Source: Impatiens glandulifera (taxonomy: Eukaryota > Streptophyta > Magnoliopsida > Ericales > Balsaminaceae). From it: 64,000 nucleotides of DNA. The stretch is from assembly GCF_907164915.1 (NCBI RefSeq), contig NC_061862.1, positions 143,848,972 through 143,912,971 on the forward strand. Reading direction: 5' to 3'. This document shows, piece by piece, positions 46,546-57,829 of this stretch. Within the stretch, counting starts at the first letter, position 1. Each line of letters begins with the position of its first letter. Both the position numbers and the translations under genes were made by a program. The notes under the pieces are model-generated. The model was not told where the DNA came from. It did not search any database and saw only the letters and a list, made by a program, of their open reading frames with translations.

Positions 46546-47542
46546 ATAATTTATTAAAGTAGAATTGACTATTTCACTAATATTTTGAATTTTTCAACCA
46601 ATAATTAATAATGTGATATAATTTATAATTATATTATTACTTTATTTCTTTTATAAAATAAAATACAAATTAGATAATTGTTATTCTCATTTTATATTAA
46701 TTTTAGTTTAAATAGTTATATTTTAATGATTAAATTATATTTAATATTTTTTTATGTATAACAAATAACACATTATTTTAAATTACTTTAATAACTTATT
46801 TTTCAAAGAGTAATTATTATTGTTACAAATAAAGAATTATAAAAATTAATATAATTAAGTTTAGAATATATAACACCAAAAAAAGAATAATGTATGTTTT
46901 TTTTTTAAATATGAAACATAAATAATAATTTTTACTCTAATAATAATTTTTCAATTTTCAATTAACATTTATACATAAAATCTATAATTACGTAAATAAC
47001 TCATAAAACTTTAGTTTAAAATCATTTAATAATTATTACATAGTAATATTTATATATTTTTTTTCTTAAATTAATTAAAATTATTCCATAAAATGGAGTG
47101 TAAGCACAAATATTAGTTACCTCTTAAGTGATGAAAATATATTATGTTGATAGAACTCTTAAGATGCCAATATACTAAAAATTATATTTTGATAGATGAT
47201 TGATCCAAATGATATAATTAGCTCTTACAAATATTTTTCTTTTCATTATTATTGTTATTAAATTATAAGTTAATTAGTAAATAATAGTATTTATTTATTA
47301 TTAAGTAATATATTGATATTTATTAAAATATGCATATCTTAACCAAGAATAAAATATTTATTTTTATTTTATTATTAAATCTAAATTTCATAAATTATTT
47401 AAATTATGAAAATTAAAATTATTTAATAATACTATAAATAATATCATTAAAAAATATGTAATAAAATTAAAATTAAAATGTAACAAAACATTTAAATTTA
47501 TATCATCATTTTAATTAAGAAAAAAATGACTTTTTATTCAAA

Positions 47543-47610
<68 letters not shown>

Positions 47611-48050
47611 CACAGCTAATGTAATTTTTTATACTTCATACTAAAAATGAAAAAATATATATAACTTATTAAAACTTTTTTTTAAATAATAATATCCGTG
47701 CCTAAATTAACAAATATCATGAATTAAATTTTGAAAAAAATTATTAAATTAAAATTTTAAGTCATTACTTTGAGTGCCCTAATAGTTTCCTGAATTAAAA
47801 AAATAAATAAAATAAGAGCTCTTTACATACAAGTTTTTTTAATCTTTAAATTATATAATATCATTATAAAATTAAATTATTATTATTTTATTAAACTATA
47901 ATATAAATAGTAAATAATATTAATTATTTAATATAATCTGATTATAAAAATTAATATTATTACAATTACATAAAATTAATTAAGAATAATTATAATAAAT
48001 TTATATAATTACAATAATATACCAACAATAAGATTTCATCCATTATCAAA
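46545..48050. other. Very AT-rich DNA with (TA)n, no gene seen
   Basis: A TA run of about 53 bases is at 47548-47600. It is shorter (about 10 bases) in the paralogous site at 22935. No open frame or RNA gene is seen. Confidence 0.7.
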
Positions 48051-48582
48051 ATTCATTTATTTTTATAAACCACCAATAAAGATCAATATGACGACATCTA
48101 CACCTATATAACAACATAAAATAAAAAAAAATGATGACATTTACATTCATTCAACAATATATAAAAAATTATGCAGGCATAACTAGCCAACAATTCTTTT
48201 TTGGGTTGGGCTGAGACCTAAAAATCAAAGATGACAACATATATGGCTATATAACAACCGTTAAAATATTGAAGATGTTTCTCTTTAGGATGAATCCAGA
48301 AAATATAGGTATGGTGGATTTAAAATAAAATTAAATAATTTTTTTTTTGGTTGAATTAACTAAAAATAATTAAGGAAAATATGAGATTCAAAAAAATGCA
48401 TTAGCTGTAGTAAAATATTGTTATTATTATTATTAAAATATTAGTATATGTTTTTAATATATATATGATGTTAATTATTTTTTTTAAAATTAATTATTTC
48501 TTATAAATATTATTTGGACATAAAATTAATAAACAACCTTTAAGATATATAAAAGTACCTAAAAAACTATATCTAAATAATT

Positions 48583-48617
<35 letters not shown>

Positions 48618-48984
48618 ATAAAAAAAAACATATCCGAGTTTGTTTTTTTCAAAAATTTTACCCAAAATTTAATATTTTTCACATTCACTTTATTTATATC
48701 ATTATTTCTTTTATCCATTAAATAATAATATACTCTTTATTTAATATATTTTATATTTTATATATTTTAAAAAAAAAATTATCTGATGTATTTAAAAGGT
48801 AAAATGATTAATAAATTTTTAAAAACTAGTTTAAAAACAAATAAACTTTTCATATAAATCTCAGCTAAAACAAAAATCAAACAAACTTCCACTAAAAACT
48901 CTTATAAAAATTAAGTCTCTTTAGCTAAAAAACAATTATTAAAATTAATAAGATATTTTTATTAAATTTGTTATAATTTTTAAA

Positions 48985-49060
48985 AAAAAGTGTTATATCT
49001 TAGTGGTGAAAGATAATTATTTAAAATGTTTAGTTGATCATGGGTTCAAATCTCATTTAA
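48985..49060. mobile_element. SINE-like pol III boxes, copy 2
   Basis: TCTTAGTGGTGAA (A box-like, near 48997) and GGGTTCAAATC (B box-like, 49042-49052) lie about 44 bases apart. The partner is at 24543-24603. The B box here is nearer to consensus than in copy 1. Confidence 0.35.
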
Positions 49061-49789
49061 AGTTAAAGCTGTTTTTTTAATCCATTTTTAAAATAGACTT
49101 AAGGCAACTATATTTTCGATCATTTTTTTTACCTGAGGCTAGGGCAGCCCAAATTTCAGGACCAACACTACTTAATAACTCTCACCCCAAGCGTAAGTAC
49201 GTCCCTAACTTCTAGGGTTATATAACAATGGGTTAAAAATAGAAGATGATGACATTGCAACTATGCAACTAATGTTAAAGATTGAAGATTTGACATCTAC
49301 AATTATTCCATTAATGCTAATGATCGAGGGTGGCGACATCTACGACTATGCAACCATTACTAAAAATCGGAGATGACGACAAAGGATGATTAATATATTT
49401 CTCTTTGTATTGAAACGAGAAAGGATGATTGTGAGTGTCATGTTAGTTCTCTTTTATTCCATAAAAAAATTTAACTAATATATTTATATTTAAAATTATT
49501 ATATATATATTTAGATTATTATTTTTTTTATAAATTTGATTTATATATTTAAATTATTATTTTTATAAATTTGATGTATATATTAAAATTATTATTTTTA
49601 TAAATGGCCCAATTCGAAAATTCCCAAAATTTGACTTAAAAACATTTTTTATAAATTGATCTTTGTAGAGGTTGATTAATCGTGATTAGAGTTATGACTT
49701 TTGTTTCCCATAATTATATGAATTAACTGTAACTTACATACCATGATTCCATGATCTGTATCAAAAGTTATAAGACTTGGAACTTTTGA

Positions 49790-50340
49790 CCAATTTAAGA
49801 ACACTCGGTTCTTGAGGACTAAGTCTTGTGAGACTGGGACCGATAAACAGGATCGAGAATCCTCGGTCCTGACCAAAACCTAGGACTGAGAAAATTGACT
49901 TAGGACCGAGGAACCTAAACTGAGTTTTCTGACCTAGGACCGATGTTCTTGAGTTTGACCGAGGATCACAATCGATGCTCTTAAACTAGGACCGAAGATT
50001 AGGACTGGATTTTCTAACCTAGGACTGAGTACTCCCTTTAGCCTAGGATTGATGTTTCTAACCTAGGACCATGCATTCTCTAACTCTAGGACTAATAACT
50101 TCTTAACCCTAGGACCAAAGCATCAGACCCATAAACTTGACCTGGGACCGAGCCACCCAAATTTAGGACCGAGTAGTTCGAGTTCGTGACCGAGCCTCCC
50201 GAACCTAGGACCGAGCTCTCTGGTTCCTCGACCAAGCGACCCGACCCTAATCTAGACCATCCTAGTTTAGAACGAGCCCGTCCAAACCTAATTCGACCAA
50301 ACCAGATCCAGACCCTAGGGCTTTGGTCCTAGAGGCCTGT
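49790..50340. repeat. CCTAGGACCGAG short-motif array, copy 2
   Basis: It has the same array as 26210-26760, about 94 percent alike by eye, with the motif sites and spacers both kept. It ends about 340 bases before the LTR at 50683. Confidence 0.65.
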
Positions 50341-50682
50341 TTGGTTCCAATTTTCAAAATCCAAAATTGTTTTTATAATTTTGAAACTCGTATCCATTTT
50401 CAAATCATCTCGGAAGGTCAGAAAATGATATTTAAATATTTTCGGGATATATCTTATACCAACATTTTGGCTAAGACCCCATTTTGAATTTATTTTTAAA
50501 TTCTAACACATTTTCAATATTTTTCAGGGTTTTTACACAATTTTATATCAACGCAATCGTAGGTACCCTTTTAAGTAATTTTGTACAATTATATACGTAA
50601 TTTAAATCTATCATTGTTTAGTACCCCCAGACTACTAACTGAAGAAAATAAATGCTATAAATAAATTTTATGATAGCCAAAT

Positions 50683-51851
50683 TGTTAGGATCGAAGACAA
50701 CAGTAGAAGGGGTGTTGAATACTGTTGTTCTATTTTTTGCTTGAATGTGATTTTAATCTTATTAAGGATTGCAAATATGTTTATATTCTTGGACAAATCG
50801 TAACAAGCTCTTGAACAGTTTCAAGTGCGGAAAATACTTGCAGGATTTGAAGCGACAGATATAAGAATGAATGGAGCAATGAAAAGAGAACTCTAGATTT
50901 TATGGATGTTCAAATATAAAAATCATACGTCACCCCTTCTTCCGTTTCTAGAAGGATTCTACTAGAAGACTTATATTTGTATAGACGCTACACAAACCCA
51001 CTCAGATCATAAGTCTTAGCACTTGCCTGTTTGAATTTCTAATTCTCACACTATCTTGTTAAACAAACGACTATCTGTTCAACTTACACAAGTAAAATGA
51101 TTATTGAATGATTATCGTATATCGTCTCGTGTATGCTTAATATAGTTACTTGCAAAGAACGAAGAGCTAGAGAAAGAGCCAAAGAGCTTCACCATTGTTC
51201 TCTGATGTTTTTTTATATACTTGAGGCATGACAATGGTCGAATCCATTTTGTCGATACGTGGCAACGGTACGTTTGTCGTATGCCTGGCGTAAGAGATTT
51301 TAGTACGCAGGGGAATGGAATATTTATTTACCATTTTGCATGTCAGAGTAGAGAGATGGTTTTACATTTTGTCGTATTGCAATATATGAGTACTCAGCTA
51401 CTTGACTTAGTTAATAAGAATTCAGCTGATGTGGAACTCAACTGATAGCGAGCTCTTTTAATGATCAGCTCTGTTGATGAGCTACTCTGCTAATAGCGAG
51501 CTCTGCTGATGAGCTACTCTACTGATAGCGAGCTGTTCTGATGATTAGCTCTACTGATGAACTACTATGTTGATAACGAGCTTTGCTGATGTGCTACTCT
51601 AATGATATTGAACTCAGATGTTGATCAACTCAGTTGCTAGCGAACTCTGCTAATGGCGAGCTCTGCTGCTAGCGAACTCTATTGTTTGAGCAACTTTGCT
51701 ACCAGCGAACTCTGTTGTTTGAGAAACTCTACTATCAGCGAACTCTGTTGTTTGAGCAACTTTACTGTCAGCGAGTCTTCAAAACTATGTGTGTTAATTT
51801 TAATTATCCTGAGTTCATTTTAATCAATTAAAATGTTTTTCATAATTTAAC
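50683..51851 (-). repeat. Full-length 3' LTR of a Sirevirus-like element
   Basis: On the plus strand it runs from TGTTAGGATCGAAGAC to a right end at either CATAATTTAACG (51851) or, one polypurine motif further, CTTTAACA (51868). On the minus strand the DNA just inside the element reads AAAAAGGGGGAAAT and then AGGGAGAAAT, a doubled polypurine tract. A TATATAAAA box lies at 51211-51219 on the minus strand. The shared LTR block is at 50897-50958. Beyond it, 51870-52370 is retroelement 3' noncoding DNA with repeated TATACTTAGAAATT words, then Tork-type pol begins, so the internal part has been rearranged. Confidence 0.8.
51420..51785. repeat. Imperfect tandem repeats inside the LTR
   Basis: Two unit types alternate in blocks. 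One is about 39 bases, built on GATAGCGAGCTCTGCTGATG and GAGCTACTCT. The other is about 36 bases, built on GCGAACTCTGTTGTTTGAG and CAACTTTGCTA. About ten units are present. They lie upstream of the TATA box in the LTR's transcription direction only if U3 is at the high-coordinate side, which the minus orientation implies. An enhancer-like role is possible but not shown. Confidence 0.7.
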
Positions 51852-53460
51852 GATTTCTCCCTTTAACAATTTCCCCCTTTTTGATTTAAAAGTTTTTCCC
51901 TTTAACTTAATTTATCACAAACTTTTGTTTATAAAATAAAATTGTGCTTAGGCGATTGAAGCTTGATTATATAATTAATCAAATTGAAGCTTGATTATAT
52001 TTTATCCTTAAGAAACAAAACACAATCCTATACTTAGAAATTAAATCCAATACATACACATCCTCACATCCAAACACAATCCATACACAAATTCTAATTA
52101 TAATCAAACACAAACTTTTATACATCCTTATTAATTAAACACAAACTTATACTTATAAATTCAATCACAATCCATATACTTAGAAATTGACACACAATTC
52201 ATATGCTTAGATAATGAAACAAGTTTCATATACTTAGAAATTAAAACACCACTTAGAATAGGGAAAAATAAATTAGTGAAGAAGACCATTACCAAGAGTA
52301 TTTGAGATAATCTTTCGGTATTTGGTGCAAAAACCGACAAATTTACCCATTTCTTTCGACTTTGGCCTTAATTATCCAAAAATTCACAAAGTGCTTGGAG
52401 GTCCAATATCGATAGAATTGGGTAACTCTTTCGGCATTGGTCTTAAATACCGAAAGATTCAATTCAAATCTTTCTGTATCTGATCCCTTCAAATGTTGTG
52501 CAGAATGCAAGAAAGTGATGAACAATAAAATTTAGAAAAACAGATGAAGAGAGATTTCTTATTATCAAAGATGGAGATATTACAGTAAAAGGAAAAAGAC
52601 TAAGACTATAAAATTCAGAAAACAAGAAAACGTAAATACTAACTTAATTAAGATTAACTGTAAAAAAAAGTGATGTAACGTAATTAATATAAACCACGGA
52701 CCATCAATGGTTGATATTAATTCATATACTAAAGGCAGATCGTTACAAATTTCCACCTTGCCTTAGTATCACCCAACAAGAAGAGCCTAATCAAACTACT
52801 TCTAACTGTCAACATTTAACAAGTCCAAATAATGGACAAATTTGTTAAGTGGGACCGGCTTCATGAACATGTCTGGAGGATTATGATGCGTGCTGATCTT
52901 CTTCAATTTGAATATCCTCTTAGTACGAAGAAAATGATAACGAACATCAATATGTTTGGTTATATCATGATGCACTTGATCTTTGGCCAAACAAATAGCA
53001 CTTAATATCATAAAATACAATTGCCTGATCATGATGTATACCAAGGTTACTGATTAATCCTTTCAACCATATACCTCCTTGGATGCTTTAGTTAGCGCAA
53101 TATACTCATCCTCGGTAGTGGACAACATCACAGTCGACTGTAATGTTGCCTTCCAACTAACCATAAAGTCACCATGAGTGTAAACATAGCTAGTCATTGA
53201 TCTTCTACCATCGATATCTGCAGCATAATCTGAGTCCGAATAACCAGTATGAGACACTGGTTATTACTCCCATAAATGAGACAAACATCGGATGTGCCTC
53301 TTAGATAGCGAAATATTCGCTTTACCGCTTGCCAAGGCTCCTTACCAGGTCGAGACATAAACCTGTTAACAACACTAACTGAATACACAATATCAGGTCT
53401 AGTGCATACCTGGGCATGCATTAAACTACCAACCGCACTAGTATATGATACATGAGACAT

Positions 53461-53874
53461 ATGGGTGCCGAATTCGTTTTTTTATTCATTGAAACTAGCA
53501 TAACCCAAAATAAATTGCACCAGCCAAGAACTGAACCCGAATTTGTACCGTGGCAGAGTACTATTCTACCACTAGACCACTAGTGCTTTTGTTATTTTCC
53601 TTTTTATTATTAAATCTTGAGTTCAAAATATTCTAATTTGATTATTTTGAACTTTTTCTTAAACTAAGTTTGGAAAAATAAATTCGGTTTTCGATTTTGT
53701 TTTCGAGTTGAAACCCAAACTCGAAAACCGTATTTGAATTCGAATTGGTTTGAAATTCGATTCGAAAACCGAAAATGAAATTCGAATTCGGTTTATTTGA
53801 ATTCGATGAATTCGAATTCGGTGAATTCAAATTCGGTCGGATATTCGGTTCAGACCAAATAATGAACACCCCTA
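53461..53874. mobile_element. MITE-like element, copy 2, internally deleted
   Basis: The flanks are ATGAGACAT (53452-53460) and ATGAAACAT (53875-53883), the same target site as in copy 1 with one change. The right end TGAACACCCCTA is kept, the left end is ATGGGTGCCG after loss of about 165 bases. It carries the better-preserved tRNA-Gly-like sequence. Confidence 0.8.
53516..53586 (-). tRNA. tRNA-Gly(GCC)-like sequence, probably a pseudogene
   Basis: All 71 bases fold as a tRNA. The acceptor stem GCACTAG/CTGGTGC pairs fully with one G-T and a discriminator A. The D-arm is intact, the anticodon stem GTACT/GGTAC has one G-T, and the loop CTGCCAC has anticodon GCC. The T stem is weakened (TCGGG/CTTGG). 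The A box TGGTCTAGTGG is good. The B box GGTTCAGTTCT departs from GGTTCGANTCC at three places, so transcription is doubtful. A TTTT run lies a few bases downstream. It is embedded in a MITE-like element, which is unusual. Confidence 0.55.
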
Positions 53875-54204
53875 ATGAAACATGTATAACTTCTCAACTT
53901 CAGACTAGGGTGCGAATACAGACAAATGATCGGTAATAGTTGCAGGAGTACTGAGAGCCTTTATTGTACTCATCCCAAAATGAGACAACATTTTCAAAAT
54001 ATAACTCTTCTATGAAAGAAATGACTTCTTTTGAACTCTATCTCTTACTATTTAATGTCTAGAATTTTTCGTGCTCCACCTAGATCTTTCATATCAAACT
54101 CAGAACTGAGAAGGTCTTTTAGTTTTTGAATCTCCGACATTTTCTTGGCTGCGATTAACATGTCGTCTACGTACAGGAGTAAATAAATCAAAGAACCGTG
54201 TAAT

Positions 54205-54960
54205 ATAAAATAAAAACAATAATCATCAACTAAAAAAAGATAAAGATAATAAAATCATACAACAATGAAGAGAGCAACCCACACATGCAATTTTAATTTA
54301 AAATTGAATTACAAAGAAGAGGGAGATCAAGATCCTTACAAATTGTCTTGGAATCTTAAAAGCTCCAATTGAATTGAAACCCAAAACCAAATTTAGACCT
54401 CACTAACAAGATGGAGTTTCAGCTTTGGAAGGGGTAGAAACCTAAAGATGGAGGCTATGTGTTTTTGCTTGAAGAAGAGGAAAAAATAAAGTTAAATTAA
54501 GTGTCTATTGACCTAAACAAGGGTGGGGATATTTGTAGTGGAAATTAGGTTAAAACCTATCCCAGTCCAAGCACATTTACTCCTTGATTATTGTTTGGCC
54601 ATGTCTTGATTGACCATGTCTAAGTTGTTGGCTAACGACTTATACCCTTGATTGACCATGTTCTAAGTTTTTGGTTGACAACTTAAGCAATTTGATTTTT
54701 GTTCAAAATTCAAATTTCCCTCAGCTTTCAACAGAACATAGCCCTCTTTTGACTTCAACTTGACCAAATTTTGGAGTTGATTGCAGCCCTACTTGGATCC
54801 TCGGTAGGGCTCTCGGTCAAATCCAACTATATTTTTGTGTTTTCAAATTCACCCTTTTGATTCATCAATCCCACAAAATTTAAAAAATTCAAATCAATTA
54901 ATTAATTATAAAATATGTATAAATAACAAACTAATTAAAAGCAAAAAAAAGCAGAGATCT
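54205..54960. repeat. Segmental repeat B, partial copy 3
   Basis: It matches 10300-10980 and 29380-30060, at about 93 percent by eye, from AACAATAATCATCAAC to about AATTAAAAGCAAA. It is more diverged than copies 1 and 2 are from each other, and lacks the rest of the block. Confidence 0.85.
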
Positions 54961-55199
54961 TTTGCTACCGAATTCTCTATTCCCCTGTTTCGCACCAACC
55001 GTTCCGCACCAATCATAATGCAGTATTATTATTTTATTATTAAATTAAGTTTTTTCTTAAGATGAAAAGAGACCCGAACCCGGATATAATTATGAGTGCA
55101 CTTAATTCATGTAAAATCAAGTTTGAGAAACACATCACAAAGGAAGGAAATAAATATTTTATATCAGGAAACAGTTTAGTGAATTTTTCTACACTTCAC

Positions 55200-55831
55200 T
55201 CCACTACTCAAATATTTATAAAGTTATTTGTGATATATTTAAATTTATTTGTATGAATTATTTTATAATTTATATAATTATATATTAAATATATATTATA
55301 TATTTAAGCACATTTAAAAATAAATTTGTAAGATATTTAAATAAATTTGTAAAAAAAAATATTTAAAAATTTATTTGTAAGATATTTAAGTGAAATTATT
55401 TTAATTATTTTATATTTTATATAATTATATTATATATATATATATTTATATATATATATATATATAACATGTTCAAAAATTTCTGTAATATATATAAATG
55501 AATTTGTAAAACAAAATATTTTAAAATTTATTTGTAAGATATTTAAAAATATTATTTAAATTATTTTATATTTTATATAATTATATATTAAATATATATA
55601 AATGTTCATGTAAAATCACTAACACATTTATGTAAAAGTATTTATACGTTCATGTAAAAGCATTTTTGTTTTCAAATAAGTCTGTAAAAGAATAAAAAAA
55701 ATAAGAAAACACTACCTCTTCACCAGGTATTTACAATGCTAAAGAAGTGAACTAAACTTCACTAGATATTTACATTTCTAAGATATTAAAAAATGAATTA
55801 CTTTAATTTTTTTATATTTTATATGATTATA

Positions 55832-55896
<65 letters not shown>

Positions 55897-56170
55897 CATG
55901 TTAAAAAAATTATGTAATATATTTAAATAAATTTGTAAAATAAAATATCTTAAAATATATTAATAATTTATTTAAATAAATTTATTTTAATTATTTTATA
56001 TTTTATATAATTATATATTAAATATATATAAATGTTCATGTAAAACCACTAACACATTTATGTAAAAACATTTATACGTTCATGTAAAAGCATTTACGCC
56101 TTCATGTAAGTCTGCAAAAAAAAAAAACAAGCGCTACCTGGTGAAGCAAGTTTCACCTGGGTATTTATAA
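55200..56170. repeat. AT-rich tandem units with (TA)n
   Basis: Blocks such as ATATATAAATGTTCATGTAA recur about 430 bases apart (near 55595 and 56022), each preceded by ATTTTATATTTTATATAATT words. Two TA runs are at 55440-55466 and 55841-55893. GCACTACCTGGTGAAGC-like words occur near 55703, 56130 and 56187. Confidence 0.65.
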
Positions 56171-56175
56171 CGCTC

Positions 56176-56350
56176 AAATGAGTGAAACAAGCACTACCTG
56201 GTGAAGCTTGTTGTGGCTGTTTCTTGTGATGTTAATATAAGAGAGTATTGTTGGTGGTGTAAATATTTGGATTGTGTTCCTTCCAAATGGTGGAGCTGTA
56301 ATGGAAATAAAATGAAGTGTGAGGTATTGGTTAATGATTTTTGGATTAAT
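56176..56350 (+). CDS. Small cysteine-rich open frame, unknown
   Basis: After a TGA at about 56178 the plus strand is open for 57 codons with no ATG near its start, ending TAA near 56352. It reads KLVVAVSCDVNIREYCWWCK and has six cysteines and five tryptophans. That make-up is unusual for random AT-rich DNA and could be the last exon of a small secreted cysteine-rich protein. I recognise no family and see no first exon with a signal peptide. A minus-strand frame of 94 codons overlaps it and looks like its shadow. It may be chance. Confidence 0.25.
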
Positions 56351-56459
56351 AATTAATACATGATTGAAAATGTTTATTCTAAAAATGCATATGGGTGTGA
56401 GTACATAGATGTTGACACTGGCTTGCATGAGTAGTACTGATAGGTATGGACTTTCCATT

Positions 56460-57590
56460 CACCAATATATCGCAAGTTAGAGTCCAGGATTTGTGTGATA
56501 TGATATGCTCCTCTCCTCTCCTTGTTTAGGACTCTTCCTTTTCTTTCTTTGTATAAGAATTTGTGATAAATGACATGCTTTTAGGTTATACAACAATTTA
56601 ATTTGACCATATACAGTAGTTTTACAGTTAATAACATGCTCTTGAAAAATTAATCAACATTTGAATAAATTTGTTTGCGGTAGAGAAATGGTCACTAATT
56701 TTGTTACGTTTTTAGTAAAATACGGTTGTTGAGCAGAAGACAATACTCAAAATGGGTGGAGAATTGGGAAAATAGAAGACTTTAATCTAAAAGGCACTGA
56801 TAATACCAAAGAAGGTACAACTCTTTCATTTTCTATTCTTTATGTTTTTGTCAAAGATCTTGTAAAGAAGATTTAGGAGTCATGCATACAGAGTATACAG
56901 AACTGTTAGAATTCTCTTCCAGATTCATCTCTAACCCAAACTTTTTTAAAACTTCTTAACTTATCTTTTTTCCTTGATTTCTTAATGATTTCTTAATTTT
57001 ATTTGGAAAGGGCTGAAGTTTAAGAAATGAATATATTATGATATGTCGAGAATCCATTATGATTTGAAAAACAAAAAATTGACTGAAATTTTTAGCGCAT
57101 GACTATATATTATTGGACTAATGTTCTAATTTACAAGTTTAAGAGCTTGCATAAATTGATTTACAAAAAAATCCGCAAGTTGAAGTTGAGAAGTAAGTTG
57201 AGAAAATTGTGGATACATTAATAGAAGGAATCTGAGACAACTATATAAGATCTCAAGTAAGCAATATTGTGTAAGATTATCCAAGTTGTTGATGCTAAAT
57301 GATGCATAACCGATTACGGATTATGTGTGAATGTGTAAGAGAAAGTAGTAAAATTCTTTCTATATCTCATAGGAAGTAACTATTAAAAAGAATTAACAAT
57401 ATGTAGGTTAATTAATTAATGTTCTTTTTATTTAATTATTTATGTTTTTTTATTATCTATGAAATTTGGTGTTTTTATTTAATTTATATAAAAAAAATAT
57501 TAAATCATTTTAAAATAAATTGTAGAAATAAAAATAAATAAATAAAATTTTAAATGAATTGTTAAAAAATTGTTTAAAAATAAACTAGAT
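56460..57590. other. AT-rich DNA, no gene recognised
   Basis: A few exon-like patches occur, such as one ending AAAGAAG|GTACAAC near 56815, but they have stops and no known motif. Confidence 0.4.
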
Positions 57591-57824
57591 TTTTGGCGAC
57601 CTTTGAGTGACAATTACCAACGATTACATAAGCGTTGTTAAATGTCCCTGTCTTTTAGCAACGCTTAAATTAGTAGTACCGATGCTTAAATAAGCGTTGT
57701 TAAAACTTGCGCCCACCCTGCTTCTGGCGATGCAAGAATAAGTATCGGTAACATTTTTGGGGACGCTTGTAAGGGTTGATAGAAACCTTTTTAAGCGTCG
57801 TCGTAAGTCTTTTTTGTTGTAGTG
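57590..57824. mobile_element. CACTA (En/Spm) transposon end with subterminal repeats
   Basis: Read on the minus strand from 57824 it begins CACTACAACAAAAAAGACTT, the hallmark terminus of CACTA elements. Inward of it there are several AAGCGTTGTTAAA / AAGCGTCGTCG words in both directions, as expected of subterminal transposase sites. The other end and any transposase gene are not in the window. Confidence 0.75.
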
Positions 57825-57829
57825 AGAGT

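Larger units (their letters stand above)
52371..54205. repeat. Segmental repeat A, copy 2
   Basis: It is the partner of 1-2005. It overlaps the end of block C because copy 1 of C also ends in part of A. It is joined at 54205 to a third piece of repeat B within the shared string GTAATATA. Confidence 0.9.
52802..54205 (-). pseudogene. Ty1/copia pol 3' end, Tork/Tnt1-like, copy 2
   Basis: On the minus strand from 54205 it reads YVDDMLIAAKKMSEIQKLKD with catalytic YVDD intact (54162-54173). The MITE-like element interrupts it at 53461-53874. SYTSAVGSLMHAQVCTRPDI and a GTSDVCLIYG block follow. RNase H has YSDSDYAADIDGRRSMTSYV and MLSTTEDEYIAL, and a C-terminal piece has TKHIDVRYHF and NPPDMFMKP. 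Frameshifts separate the pieces. Just past the end, GGTGGAAATT|TGTAACGATC (near 52748 on the plus strand) looks like a polypurine tract and an LTR start. It is better preserved than copy 1, but lacks everything before RT. Confidence 0.9.

Noticed and set aside
51221..51445. 74-codon plus-strand open frame in the LTR
   Set aside because: It lies across the LTR promoter region antisense to the element and has no known motif.
51420..51785. CRISPR-like regular repeats
   Set aside because: Units are imperfect and contiguous with no unique spacers, in a eukaryotic LTR.
55062..55256. 64-codon plus-strand open frame starting MKRDPNPD
   Set aside because: No motif is recognised, its tail is AT-rich low complexity, and the length is expected by chance in 64 kb.
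56174..56458. 94-codon minus-strand open frame
   Set aside because: It overlaps the Cys/Trp-rich plus frame and its composition looks like the shadow of that strand. Neither is proved.
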